The notes under the pieces are model-generated. The model searched no databases and was not told where the DNA came from. It worked only from the letters and a program-made list of their open reading frames with translations. Positions 8,700 through 18,185 of a stretch of 64,000 nucleotides of DNA are shown here, one piece after another. Source of the DNA: CAWDMN01 sp963803155 (GTDB lineage Bacteria > Acidobacteriota > Terriglobia > Versatilivoradales > Versatilivoraceae); assembly GCA_963803155.1 (NCBI GenBank), contig CAWDMN010000027.1, positions 1-64,000 on the forward strand, written 5' to 3'. The position numbers and the translations under genes were made by a program. Every line of letters begins with the position of its first letter. Within the stretch, counting starts at the first letter, position 1.

Positions 8700-9113
8700 A
8701 TGAGCCAAGTTTTTTTTAACGATCCGGCTATAAACCAAATGGAACGATTTTTGGACGGGGCCAGCCGCCGTCAAGCTTTGATAGCGAGTAACTTGTCGAA
8801 CATTGATACCCCGGGCTACAAAACAGTCGATGTAGATTTTGAGGGGGAATTGAAGAGTGCCATCGACGACAACGGGACTGTGGCTCAAGTGACAAATGAT
8901 CGACACTTGACCGTTTCCATTGACAGCCGCGGAAATGCCCCAGGCAGAGTCAAAGAAGTTGAAGGATTAACGCTCCGCAACGATTTGAACAATGTCAACA
9001 TTGATCGGGAAATGGCTCGAATGTCCATGAATAACGTGCTTTTTTCGGCCATCACCCAGTTGGTCATCAAAAATGTGAATATCATAAAATCGGCCATTTT
9101 GGAAGGCAGGTAA
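8700..9113 (+). CDS. flgB: Flagellar proximal rod protein FlgB
   Basis: The 137-residue protein forms part of the proximal rod. The typical N-terminal region is present (SRRQALIASNLSNIDTPGYK) and the C-terminal helix ends the chain. The size matches the family (130-140). A strong ribosome site, AGGAGGGGG, precedes the ATG. It is the first gene of the operon, under the sigma-54 promoter at 8642, and is followed after three bases by flgC. Confidence 0.96.
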   Translation: MSQVFFNDPAINQMERFLDGASRRQALIASNLSNIDTPGYKTVDVDFEGELKSAIDDNGTVAQVTNDRHLTVSIDSRGNAPGRVKEVEGLTLRNDLNNVNIDREMARMSMNNVLFSAITQLVIKNVNIIKSAILEGR

Positions 9114-9116
9114 TCC

Positions 9117-9557
9117 ATGAGTCTACTCGATGCTTTCAATATTAGCAGTATGGGCTTAACGGCGCAACGACGCAGAATTGAAGTCATATCCAGCAATTTA
9201 GCCAATGCTAGTACCACCAGAACTGCCGAGGGGGGACCCTATCGCAGGAAGGATGTGGTATTTCAGGCCACCTCCTCTCAGGATTCATTTGCCGAGACAT
9301 TACGAGGCAAGTTGGACGAGCCCGGCGCTCAAGGAGTTCAGGTCGCGGCCATTTATGAGGACGATTCCCCCTTTATCAAAAGATATGAACCCAATCATCC
9401 CGATGCGGATGAAAAAGGCTTTGTTTCTTATCCCAATGTTAGTCCGGTTGAAGAGATGGTCAATTTACTCTCCGCTTCAAAATCTTTTGAAGCTGGAGTT
9501 CAATCTATTAACGCTATTAAAGACATGGCAAGACGATCCGTGGAGATTGGAAAATGA
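9117..9557 (+). CDS. flgC: Flagellar proximal rod protein FlgC
   Basis: The 146-residue rod protein has the rod/hook N-terminal motif (SSMGLTAQRRRIEVISSNLA, then NASTTRT) and the C-terminal helix with VEEMVNLLSASKSFEA. It stacks with FlgB and FlgF in the periplasmic rod. Its stop overlaps the start of fliE (ATGA). Confidence 0.96.
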   Translation: MSLLDAFNISSMGLTAQRRRIEVISSNLANASTTRTAEGGPYRRKDVVFQATSSQDSFAETLRGKLDEPGAQGVQVAAIYEDDSPFIKRYEPNHPDADEKGFVSYPNVSPVEEMVNLLSASKSFEAGVQSINAIKDMARRSVEIGK

Positions 9558-9865
9558 GCGACTTTTTAATTAATCCCAACAAATACCCCGTTCCGATCAT
9601 CACTCCCAAACCAGCCGAAGTAAGACCGGTTCCAGAAAGCAGCGGGCCCGGGTTTGGCGAGATGCTCCAAAATGCTATTGAAGATGTAAATGAAGTGCAA
9701 AAGCATGCGGGAGAAGAAACGCAGAAGTTGATGACGGGTGAAATTAAAGACATTCATACTACAATGATTGCCGTGCAAAAAGCAGACATCTCTTTTCAGA
9801 TGATGATGCAGGTCCGAAACAAGCTGGTTACGGCTTATCAAGAAATCATGAAAATGCCTGTCTAG
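9554..9865 (+). CDS. fliE: Flagellar hook-basal body protein FliE
   Basis: The 103-residue protein joins the MS ring to the proximal rod. It is identified by the C-terminal helical pattern (VQKADISFQMMMQVRNKLVT, then AYQEIMKM) and by its place between flgC and fliF. It starts within the flgC stop codon (ATGA overlap), consistent with coupled translation. Confidence 0.95.
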   Translation: MSDFLINPNKYPVPIITPKPAEVRPVPESSGPGFGEMLQNAIEDVNEVQKHAGEETQKLMTGEIKDIHTTMIAVQKADISFQMMMQVRNKLVTAYQEIMKMPV

Positions 9866-9973
9866 CCAAATGCCCAGCTAAGATGAGTTTCCCTGGTTGA
9901 AGGGGAATTGGGATCCCGACCTTCCACTTGGTTGGAAATAATACACACAAGAATTCAATATTTGAGAACTTCC

Positions 9974-11662
9974 ATGGCTACTGAACCCAATCCGGTTACC
10001 AACCAATTGCGGCTGTTGAATGAGAAACTGACGCTCACCCAAAAACTCTCTATTGTGATCCTGGGTATCATGGTAATCGCGGGATTGGGCGGATTAGTCT
10101 ATTACATGAATCAAGAGGATTATCAGGTTCTTTATTCAAACCTGAATGCCGATGACGCTGGAACAGTCATTGCCAAATTGAAGGATTTGAAAGTTCAGTA
10201 CAAATTGGCGGACTCGGGCCGCACCGTTAAAGTTCCGGGCGCCCGTGTAGATGAATTGAGGATTCAATTGGCCTCTGAGGGACTCCCGCAAAGTGGGAAG
10301 ATTGGATTCGAAATTTTTGACAAAACTAACCTGGGAATGACGGAATTCCTCGAAAAAGTCAGCTACAAACGAGCACTCGAGGGGGAACTGGCCCGGACGA
10401 TTCTTTCATTGAAAGAAGTGTCTCAGGTGAGAGTACATCTGGTTCTTCCCAAGGACTCACTATTTCAAGAAAAGTCAGAGCCAACGAAAGCCTCCGTTGT
10501 GATCAAACTCAACTCAGGACGTCAACTCAGCGACAGCGTGGTTTCCGGGATTGTGCATCTGGTGGGAAGTGCTGTGGAAGGATTGGACCCGGCCAATGTG
10601 ACTGTGGTCGACTCCTCTGGTCGGTTACTCTCCTCGCGGCAGGGGTCCGCCGAAGAAGTGCTTACCAATGGACAGATGGAGCTGAAATCCCATGCGGAAA
10701 AAGAATTAACAAATAAAGCGGTGGGAATCTTGGAACCGATTGTTGGGTCTGGGAAGGTAAAGGCCAATGCCTCAGTGGTTCTGGATTTCAGCCGAAGTGA
10801 ACAGACTGAAGAAAAATACGATCCGCAATCCCCTACAACCGCCATCCGGAGTCAGCAGAAAACCGAGGAGGGAAATGGCCCCACCGGTACGGGCATAGCC
10901 GGGGTGCCGGGGACTACTTCCAATCAAGCTACGCCGGTTCCGAAAGTAACTCCGATTAATAATGGTCCCGCCAATTCCAGTTTCAGAAAAAGTGAGCTAA
11001 CCAACTTTGAAGTTAGCAAGCTGGTTCGCCATACCGTTAATCCATTTGGAGACATAAAAAAAGTATCCGTTGCCGTTATTGTGGACGATGGAGTGAAAAT
11101 TGAACAAGGGCCAGGCGGCAATGCCATCCGCAAGTCGGTACCCCGTTCCGCCGATGAATTGAAAAAATTGAAAGATCTCGTGGCCGCGGTCATTGGAATT
11201 GATAACAACCGGGGGGATCTGCTGACCGTGGAAAATATTGCTTTCGACAATCAAGGGATATTCGAGGAAACAAAGCCAACCGTCTACGACAAATATAAAG
11301 AGTACCTTCAACCCGCCATCAAATATGGAGCCTTCATTTTCCTCTTCCTGCTTGTCTATCTGCTGCTGATTCGTCCCATCACAAAGAAGGTGTTTGCTCC
11401 GGTCGAAGAGGTCCTTTCTCCTGAGGAAGCGGCGGCTAAAGCTTTGATGGAAGGAGGGGAGCCACCCTTGGCCTTGGAAGCTCCCAAAACCGTCAAAGAG
11501 CTTGAAGCTGCGCTGGAGGCTGGAGAAAATGCATTACAGTTGCCTAAAGTGGACTTGCGAAAGGCTGACATTTTAAAGCAGCGGATTATTGAATTAATAC
11601 AAAAGGAACCCGAAAGCGGCGCCCAGCTGTTGCGCGTCTGGATGGCCGAAGAAGGAAAATAA
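9974..11662 (+). CDS. fliF: Flagellar MS-ring protein FliF
   Basis: The 562-residue MS-ring protein has a membrane segment at about 25-45 and a second near 455-475, with the ring-building YscJ/FliF domains in the periplasmic part between. The C-terminal tail (ADILKQRIIELIQKEPESGA) is the FliG-binding region. I chose the ATG at 9974 because it gives the usual short N-terminus before the first membrane helix; a TTG at 9908 would add 22 unusual residues. The central region is low complexity (Gly/Thr/Pro), as is common. Confidence 0.95.
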   Translation: MATEPNPVTNQLRLLNEKLTLTQKLSIVILGIMVIAGLGGLVYYMNQEDYQVLYSNLNADDAGTVIAKLKDLKVQYKLADSGRTVKVPGARVDELRIQLASEGLPQSGKIGFEIFDKTNLGMTEFLEKVSYKRALEGELARTILSLKEVSQVRVHLVLPKDSLFQEKSEPTKASVVIKLNSGRQLSDSVVSGIVHLVGSAVEGLDPANVTVVDSSGRLLSSRQGSAEEVLTNGQMELKSHAEKELTNKAVGILEPIVGSGKVKANASVVLDFSRSEQTEEKYDPQSPTTAIRSQQKTEEGNGPTGTGIAGVPGTTSNQATPVPKVTPINNGPANSSFRKSELTNFEVSKLVRHTVNPFGDIKKVSVAVIVDDGVKIEQGPGGNAIRKSVPRSADELKKLKDLVAAVIGIDNNRGDLLTVENIAFDNQGIFEETKPTVYDKYKEYLQPAIKYGAFIFLFLLVYLLLIRPITKKVFAPVEEVLSPEEAAAKALMEGGEPPLALEAPKTVKELEAALEAGENALQLPKVDLRKADILKQRIIELIQKEPESGAQLLRVWMAEEGK

Positions 11663-11747
11663 TTATCCTCTGGACGGAATGAATCTGCGAATTGTCCTGA
11701 GTTATTAGGGGCATTTCCAAAAAACCGGTACTAATCGAAGGTTAACA

Positions 11748-12758
11748 ATGGATCTCGAGAATTTAAAAGGTGCGAAGAAAGCTGCCGCCCTCTGCATTGT
11801 TCTAGGCGATGAAATCTCCAGCAATATGTTGAAATTTATGTGGGAAGACGAGATTGAGGAGATTGGCCGGGAAATTTCCAGCATCAACAATGTGCCGCCG
11901 GAATTAGCCGAGGCTGTGCTCGAAGAGTTCCACAACATGTCGCTGGCTAGGGATTACATTTCGAGCGGCGGATTGGAATACGCCAAGAAATTGCTAGTGA
12001 AGGCGCTGGGCAGCGATGGTTCAAGGCGAATTATCGACCGGGTCACCAAATCGTTGGAGACCTCCGTGGGATTTAATGCGCTACAAAAAGCGGATCCTCA
12101 GCAATTATCCGGATTCTTGCAGAACGAACACCCGCAAACGATCGCTCTGATTCTGGCTCACTTGGATCCCGCGCAAGGTGCGGCTCTGCTGGCTTCATTG
12201 CCCGAAGCATCGCGTTCGGATATCGCCATCCGCATGGCGAATCTCGGAGAAATTCCACCCGAGGTCATCAAGCGAATCTCTCTCATCCTCGATCAGAAAC
12301 TGAACGCCTTGGGCACCTATAGTCGTGAGACAATTGGCGGGGCTCGCGCCGTGGCAGAACTGGTAAACAAGATGGACCGCTCAGCCGGACGCAGTATCTT
12401 GGAAAGGGTAGAGGTTGAAAATCCGGAACTGGCTGTGGAAATTCGGAATTTGATGTTTGTGTTTGAGGATATCATGTTGATTGATCCCGCCGGAATGCGT
12501 GAGATTCTGCAGCGGGTGGACAAGAAGACTCTTACTCTCGCCCTCAAAGGAACCAATGGGGAATTGCAAGCCCAGTTCTTCAAAAACATGTCTTCCCGCG
12601 CAGTTGAAATGATGAAGGAAGACATGGAAGCCATGGGGGCTATCCGCGTGAAGGATGTGGAAAAATCGCAGCATGAAATTGTCGAAGTCGTGCAGCGTCT
12701 GGAAGAAGAAGGAGTGATCAGCATCCGCGGAGGCAGTGGAGACGAATATGTCGTCTAA
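11748..12758 (+). CDS. fliG: Flagellar motor switch protein FliG
   Basis: The 336-residue rotor protein has the N-terminal FliF-binding domain, the middle domain with the EHPQ motif (LQNEHPQTIALILAHL, around residues 123-138) and the C-terminal torque domain with charged residues. The length matches the family (330-345). The last bases overlap the fliH start by about 11 bases. Confidence 0.96.
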   Translation: MDLENLKGAKKAAALCIVLGDEISSNMLKFMWEDEIEEIGREISSINNVPPELAEAVLEEFHNMSLARDYISSGGLEYAKKLLVKALGSDGSRRIIDRVTKSLETSVGFNALQKADPQQLSGFLQNEHPQTIALILAHLDPAQGAALLASLPEASRSDIAIRMANLGEIPPEVIKRISLILDQKLNALGTYSRETIGGARAVAELVNKMDRSAGRSILERVEVENPELAVEIRNLMFVFEDIMLIDPAGMREILQRVDKKTLTLALKGTNGELQAQFFKNMSSRAVEMMKEDMEAMGAIRVKDVEKSQHEIVEVVQRLEEEGVISIRGGSGDEYVV

Positions 12759-13476
12759 GATTATCAGGGTGGAAAATTCGGAACAGAAGGAGATCTCGGT
12801 TTTTCAGCTGGGTTATGCCAACCGTTCCGAGGTTGTTGTCCCCACGCATGAATCTCCACCACCTGCGCCACATCCCTCGGAGCCCACGCCGACCGCGGAA
12901 ATATCAGAGCGGTTGAATGCTCAATTGGCTCATGCCAGTTTCGCGGCCGAAAAAATCGTACAGGCGGCTCAGGCTCAAGCGGCGGCGATTGAAAAGGAAG
13001 CTTACGAACGGGGATTTGGGGAAGGTGAAAAAGCCGGCCGCGAAACTGGCGAGAAGATGGCCGAGGCCATCCTGAAGCAATATTCGGGCCGGCTGGAAGA
13101 GCTGGCTCAGCTTCGGAAAAGTATCTTGTCGGGTTCCGAGCACGAAGTGGTGCGCCTCGCGTTGGAAATCGGCAAAAAAGTGGTAAAACGCGAGATCACG
13201 ATTGACGATGAATTGATCCTTGCAATGGTAAAGGTTGCGCTGAACCGTTTGTCGGAGCAGACCGCTGTCACTATACGGCTGAATCCCAAAGATTATCGTG
13301 TCGTGATGGAGCGGCAATCTTCCAATCCCGTGTTGGGATCCGGCAATGAAGCGATTAAGTTGATTGAGGACCCGGTGATTTCCCGGGGAGGCGCCCTCAT
13401 TGAAACCGAAAGCGGCATTATTGACGCCCGAATTGAAGAGCAATTTCGTGAAATTGAGCGAGGTTTTTTTGACTAA
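12748..13476 (+). CDS. fliH: Flagellar assembly protein FliH
   Basis: The 242-residue protein regulates the FliI ATPase and brings it to the export gate. Its variable N-terminus is Pro-rich, followed by a long Ala/Glu/Lys helix (about 55-120) and a C-terminal FliH/YscL-type domain (VVKREITIDDELILAMVKVA). I chose the ATG at 12748, with GGAG seven bases upstream; a GTG at 12736 is the alternative. The position between fliG and fliI supports the call. Confidence 0.9.
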   Translation: MSSKIIRVENSEQKEISVFQLGYANRSEVVVPTHESPPPAPHPSEPTPTAEISERLNAQLAHASFAAEKIVQAAQAQAAAIEKEAYERGFGEGEKAGRETGEKMAEAILKQYSGRLEELAQLRKSILSGSEHEVVRLALEIGKKVVKREITIDDELILAMVKVALNRLSEQTAVTIRLNPKDYRVVMERQSSNPVLGSGNEAIKLIEDPVISRGGALIETESGIIDARIEEQFREIERGFFD

Positions 13477-13624
13477 ACTAGCGGGTTTGCCGAGGCTTGG
13501 TTTGCGTTTGATGATTTATCAGGTCTGGTTTTGCCTCATCGTCGATCCTCTTTGGCAGCCGATGGCTGGTATGTTCGGATGCTTTTCAAAATAGAAACTG
13601 TCACTTGATTGATTCCGTCTCACT

Positions 13625-14941
13625 ATGAGCTCCATTGATTTTTCTCGATATCATTCCATACTGGCCCGGACTGAACCTATCAAAATGGTTGGCACCATCA
13701 ACAAGGCCATCGGTCTGGTCATTGAATCCCAGGGGCCCCCCGTTCGGGTTGGCGATCTTTGCGATATTGTGGGAGACGCTGCCTCCGGTTCAACCTCCGT
13801 CGAAGTGATCGGTTTTAGGGACAAGACAGTCCTCTCAATGCCTCTGGGAAGATTGCAGGGAGTCAAGCTGGGAAACAAAATTGTGGCCCGCAACGCCCCC
13901 GCGGTCGTACGGGTCGGGCCCAAAATGTTGGGCCGGATTTTGGATGGATTGGGCAATCCGATTGACGAACTGGGCGCGCTGGAATTTGAAGAAGAATATC
14001 CTCTGCATCATGAACCGGAAAATCCGCTGATGCGGGAAAATATCGAAGATCCGCTGGGAACTGGCATTCGGGCGGTTGACGGGATTCTGACCTGCGGCAA
14101 AGGCCAACGGATCGGAATTTTCGGAGGAAGCGGAGTCGGTAAGAGCACCTTGCTCGGCATGATGGCCAAGTATACCAGCGCCGATGTGAACGTCATTGCT
14201 CTGGTGGGAGAGCGCGGCAGAGAATTGCGCAGTTTCATCGAAAAAGATTTGGGGGAAGAGGGATTGCGACGTTCCGTCGTGGTAGTTTCAACGTCTGATA
14301 ATCCTCCACTGGTACGCATCCGCGCCGCATTAACCGCCACTGCCATTGCCGAATTCTTCAAGGATCAAGGAAAAGATGTATTGCTGGTCATGGACTCGGT
14401 TACCCGGTTTGCCATGGCACAACGGGAAGTAGGATTGGCGGCGGGAGAACCGCCGGCTTCAAAGGGGTATACTCCTTCAGTTTTTGCATTGCTCCCCAAG
14501 TTGTTGGAACGTGCGGGGAATTTCAAGAACAAAGGGTCCATCACGGGTTTCTATACGGTGCTGGTGGAAGGGGACGACTTGAATGATCCGATTGCAGACG
14601 CCGTGCGAGCAATTCTGGATGGCCATATCGTGTTAAGCCGTGATTTGGCCAGTCGGAATCATTATCCCTGCATTGATGTGCTGATGAGCACCAGTCGATT
14701 ATTTACTGACTTGGCTGACACGAATCACCGCACGGCGGCGGGGAAATTGCGGGAATTGCTGGCGACCTTCAAAAAAGCAGAAGACTTGATCAATATCGGG
14801 GCCTATGTTAAGGGCAGCAATCCCCAAGTGGATCGGGCCATCGAGAAAATTGACGCGATTAATGACTTTTTGCGCCAGGGAGTTCATGATCGAGTTTCTT
14901 ATCAAGCAGCGGTGGGCGGATTAACCGATTTATTTCAATAA
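13625..14941 (+). CDS. fliI: Flagellum-specific ATPase FliI
   Basis: The 438-residue F1-beta-like ATPase energises type III export. Walker A is GIFGGSGVGKSTLL near residue 163, Walker B is DVLLVMDSVTRFAMA, and the AREVGLAAGEPPASKGYTPS-type loop is present as REVGLAAGEPPASKGYTPS. The N-terminal beta barrel begins near residue 20. A 148-base gap separates it from fliH, unusual for this otherwise tight operon; no supported gene lies in the gap. Confidence 0.97.
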   Translation: MSSIDFSRYHSILARTEPIKMVGTINKAIGLVIESQGPPVRVGDLCDIVGDAASGSTSVEVIGFRDKTVLSMPLGRLQGVKLGNKIVARNAPAVVRVGPKMLGRILDGLGNPIDELGALEFEEEYPLHHEPENPLMRENIEDPLGTGIRAVDGILTCGKGQRIGIFGGSGVGKSTLLGMMAKYTSADVNVIALVGERGRELRSFIEKDLGEEGLRRSVVVVSTSDNPPLVRIRAALTATAIAEFFKDQGKDVLLVMDSVTRFAMAQREVGLAAGEPPASKGYTPSVFALLPKLLERAGNFKNKGSITGFYTVLVEGDDLNDPIADAVRAILDGHIVLSRDLASRNHYPCIDVLMSTSRLFTDLADTNHRTAAGKLRELLATFKKAEDLINIGAYVKGSNPQVDRAIEKIDAINDFLRQGVHDRVSYQAAVGGLTDLFQ

Positions 14942-15017
14942 TTGAAATGACGGATTGGACCCTTAGAGTGAAAGAATATTGGCGCGATAATTTGCCGGAT
15001 GTGAATGAGAAACAAGC

Positions 15018-15488
15018 ATGAAACAATTTTCTTTCAACCTCGAATCGGTGTTGAACCACCGGAAATTACTCGAAGAAGTCGAAGAACAAAAACTCAACAA
15101 GGTTTTATGTTCCGTCCGAAAAATGGAGGCACTTCGAGATAACATGCAAAACGAGGCGAAGGAGTGCCGTTTCCTTTTACATAAGCCCGATCCTGGCGAA
15201 ATCAATGTAGATGAATTACGCCAGATGGTTGCCTATCTTCAAAAATTGGAACAAGAAATCCATGAATGCCTGGTCTTGTTGTCAAGGCTTCAGGAGGATC
15301 GCAGAGTACAAAGCGAAAAATTAGTGGAGGCTCGCAAAAAAAGAGAAATTCTAGAAAAATTGAGAGAAAGAAGTTTCGCGAATTATCAAACTGAATTGAG
15401 AGGATTGGAGCAAAAGTTGCAAGATGAATTGGCGACCGAGCGTTTTGGGATCGCCAATGAGCAAAATTTGCCCGGTGCCGAAAAATAA
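15018..15488 (+). CDS. fliJ: Flagellar export protein FliJ
   Basis: The 156-residue protein is almost wholly charged coiled coil (KFSFNLE-type start, MKQFSFNLESVLNHRKLLEE), matching FliJ, the stalk-like partner of FliI. The N-terminal F-x-F/L pattern and the position directly after fliI give the identity. Confidence 0.88.
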   Translation: MKQFSFNLESVLNHRKLLEEVEEQKLNKVLCSVRKMEALRDNMQNEAKECRFLLHKPDPGEINVDELRQMVAYLQKLEQEIHECLVLLSRLQEDRRVQSEKLVEARKKREILEKLRERSFANYQTELRGLEQKLQDELATERFGIANEQNLPGAEK

Positions 15489-15508
15489 ATTCAGTTTGAG
15501 GTTCCCAT

Positions 15509-17596
15509 ATGGCGCGCTTGGATAGTCTCTCACAACTGCAGGAATCATCCAATTCTCCCGTCATTTCAGTCAGCTCAAAGAAATCCAGTTCCGATGAATT
15601 CTTCAATATATATAACTCCCTTAAAAAAGAAGATCCCGTCAGTAATGACAATCTTCGTTCGGAGCGCATATCAGCCCGCGAGAAAAATCCCGTCTCGTCC
15701 TCGCGGAATGTGCACGTGTCTGAAGAGAGATCCATTCAAGATAGATCTGAGGAGCCAACTGACTTGGCCACCTCTCAAAAAGTTGATGCATCTGATAAGG
15801 CACAATCCGCTATCCTCGAAGACGCAAAAGAGAATTCAACTGCTTCCAGGCCAGAAATTGCCGGGGAGCAGTCAGCGAAAAGTGAGAGAAAACGAGCAAC
15901 CTGCGCTAAAAACCAGGCTAAGCATGAAAAGGAGGCCAGAAGAACCTCAAAGTCAGACGACACTGGGCAAATTTTGCCAGAACTCGTTAATACCCTGGGA
16001 TTGATGGGAAAAGCCTCGACAGGAATGGCACAAACCGACAACACCAAAGCTGACAATACACAGGAACAGGAAAACTCCATAGAAGTCTGGTCATCCTTGC
16101 TTTCGGGAATTCTGAAAATTGTAGGAGATTTGACGCCTTCCAAGATTCCAGCGGAAAATACGGCAACTGACGCACAGGGTGAAGGCGCAAGTCTCGCCCT
16201 CCTCGAATTGTTGGGTGGTTCAGGGACCGTCGATACACAATTGGACAAGCTGGCGGGTTTGCTTCAACAGGGAAATGAACGTTTGTCTCAAATACTGGAA
16301 AAAGAAAATCTGCCGGCTGGGATTCCGCTTCAATTCGCGGCGGAAGTCCGCGATGCGATTTTGAAAATGCTGAAGGACCCAAAAACCTCTGCGAAGATTC
16401 AGGAGAAAATTTCGCAGCCAGGCTCCCAGAAAGATCTTCTGGACCTCATTGATGTGTTGGCTCCCCAAAACAATGCGTCGAAAGATTCCGAGACAACAGC
16501 AAGCCAGTCGAAAACGGATTCATTGGCGGGAATGTCAGTCGCGGAGACAATGGGAGGTGGCCACGATTTATCATTGAGAGCGTTATTCGTGGAACAGCCG
16601 AGGAAAGCGACAGACGATTCATTAGAACTTAATCCAAATGGGCCGCAGTCTGGAAATCAATCGAATGGCAACGACTTCAAATTGCGTCAATCCTTCCTGA
16701 GTATCGATCAGGCCAAAAACTTCACCACCTCCGGCTCTGCGAATGGGAATACGAATCCTGAATCGCTCATGAGCGCCCAGATTGCGCCAAATGCTGAATC
16801 GAAGATAGCCTCAAATTCAGGAGAGAATCGAAAAAATGGAGAGAATCCCCCAACTTCTCCGGGGAACAAAATATTTTCACAGGATTTGAAAAACAGCCAA
16901 GTTGACTTGGAAAAGAACACTGAATTATTGAACAAGACGAGCCAGACGATTCAAGTAGAACATGGGGCATCGCTCAAACAGGCGGGGGGGTCCTCCTCAT
17001 TAGCGGAAGCCGCTGAAAAAAACCTGCGATCCGCGGACCCATTGCCTGTCTCACACTTCAGCCGTATAGACCCGACCTCCAGCCAGAACGCCACTTCACT
17101 GGGAAGCGTGAAGGGGGCGGAGTCTAATGGCATGTTGAATCGAATCGATAAAGCCGACTTGTTCTCTCAAATCATTGACAAGGCCAGGTTGATTTCAGGA
17201 AAAAACCAAACTGAAATGGTGATCTCTCTGAAACCAGAGTTCCTGGGGAAAATGAGTTTGCGCGCTTCGATGGTCGATAATGAATTAGTGGCTACCATTA
17301 ACGCCGAATCCAAGCAGGTTCGAACCCTCTTGGAAAACGAGCTTCCGGCCTTGCGAAATTCTCTTCAGGAGCAGGGGATTCAGGTTTCAAAGATCATGAT
17401 CGTACAAGAAAGCAATCTCTCCTTTGCGGATTGGAGTCAAGGAAATTCCACCGCCCATCAACACTCAAACACAAATCCCAATAGTTATTCCGCCTATCGG
17501 GAATCGAGTTCAGCCCTCGATTCTGACGCCTCTTTATCAGAGCCATTGCCGACAATGATGCCCTATTCATCGGGGACGGTCAACTTAGTGGCCTGA
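15509..17596 (+). CDS. fliK: Flagellar hook-length control protein FliK
   Basis: The 695-residue protein has a long Ser/Lys/Glu/Asn-rich disordered N-terminal part, which acts as the molecular ruler. The C-terminal Flg_hook domain is at about residues 565-635 (EMVISLKPEFLGKMSLRASM, then LENELPALRNSLQEQGIQVS). That domain is thought to switch FlhB specificity when the hook reaches its length. The product is longer than the enteric FliK (about 400), as in many other phyla. It is followed by a sigma-54 promoter for flgD. Confidence 0.92.
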   Translation: MARLDSLSQLQESSNSPVISVSSKKSSSDEFFNIYNSLKKEDPVSNDNLRSERISAREKNPVSSSRNVHVSEERSIQDRSEEPTDLATSQKVDASDKAQSAILEDAKENSTASRPEIAGEQSAKSERKRATCAKNQAKHEKEARRTSKSDDTGQILPELVNTLGLMGKASTGMAQTDNTKADNTQEQENSIEVWSSLLSGILKIVGDLTPSKIPAENTATDAQGEGASLALLELLGGSGTVDTQLDKLAGLLQQGNERLSQILEKENLPAGIPLQFAAEVRDAILKMLKDPKTSAKIQEKISQPGSQKDLLDLIDVLAPQNNASKDSETTASQSKTDSLAGMSVAETMGGGHDLSLRALFVEQPRKATDDSLELNPNGPQSGNQSNGNDFKLRQSFLSIDQAKNFTTSGSANGNTNPESLMSAQIAPNAESKIASNSGENRKNGENPPTSPGNKIFSQDLKNSQVDLEKNTELLNKTSQTIQVEHGASLKQAGGSSSLAEAAEKNLRSADPLPVSHFSRIDPTSSQNATSLGSVKGAESNGMLNRIDKADLFSQIIDKARLISGKNQTEMVISLKPEFLGKMSLRASMVDNELVATINAESKQVRTLLENELPALRNSLQEQGIQVSKIMIVQESNLSFADWSQGNSTAHQHSNTNPNSYSAYRESSSALDSDASLSEPLPTMMPYSSGTVNLVA

Positions 17597-17754
17597 CACC
17601 TGGAGTTTTTTGCCTGATCATTTTTGCCTTGATCTGCTTCGAGGTTCAATCTTGATGGGAAGCCACCTGAAAAGCCCAGTGCGACAATGATACAAAAGCC
17701 AATACCAGTAAGGAATTCAGAGGAATTATCAGAAAATTCGCACGATCTCTTGGT

Positions 17755-17773
17755 TTGGCAATAATGATGCAAT
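17755..17773 (+). promoter_or_regulatory. Sigma-54 promoter of flgD
   Basis: TTGGCA with GG at 17757-17758 and ATGCAATT with GC at 17769-17770 are spaced by exactly 10 bases. The flgD ATG is 35 bases downstream, with the strong ribosome site GAGGAGGG. Confidence 0.82.
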
Positions 17774-17804
17774 TGTAAGATTTGTGAATTAAGAGGAGGG
17801 CAAA

Positions 17805-18116
17805 ATGATCACAGGAATTGGAGCGACAGGGATTGGGGCGAGGGCAGTTTCGAGCAGCACGAACGATACCTCGACTGCCAGTTCCAATGCAATAGGGACA
17901 CAAGACCTGGGAGAGGATGCGTTCTTGAAATTGTTGGTGGCGGAATTGGAGCATCAGGACCCGCTCAATCCCATGGACAACAATCAATTCATAACGCAAA
18001 TGGCAACGTTCCAATCGCTACAAACGTTAAGCTCAATCGAAGCAATTTTAAAAAGGGCATATCCTGAATCGACTACCGATTCCACTTCGCAATCGACGGG
18101 AGCCGGTGGCAATTGA
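17805..18116 (+). CDS. flgD: Flagellar hook cap scaffold FlgD (short form)
   Basis: The 103-residue protein has the conserved FlgD N-terminal module (DAFLKLLVAELEHQDPLNPM, then DNNQFITQMATFQSLQ). The Ig-like and Tudor-like domains of enteric FlgD (about 230 residues) are absent. The C-terminal tail is Ser/Thr-rich. It lies just before flgE, the hook protein it would cap. The frame has no sign of truncation, so it looks like a naturally minimal FlgD. Confidence 0.92.
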   Translation: MITGIGATGIGARAVSSSTNDTSTASSNAIGTQDLGEDAFLKLLVAELEHQDPLNPMDNNQFITQMATFQSLQTLSSIEAILKRAYPESTTDSTSQSTGAGGN

Positions 18117-18185
18117 ACTCTAAAGCTTTTTCTTCACGTCGGCAGTAAAAAACATTTCTCAGTCATATTGTAAGAGGAGGCCGCT

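Noticed and set aside
13400..13594. A 64-residue frame between fliH and fliI
   Set aside because: It starts inside fliH in another frame, has no ribosome site, and looks like chance.
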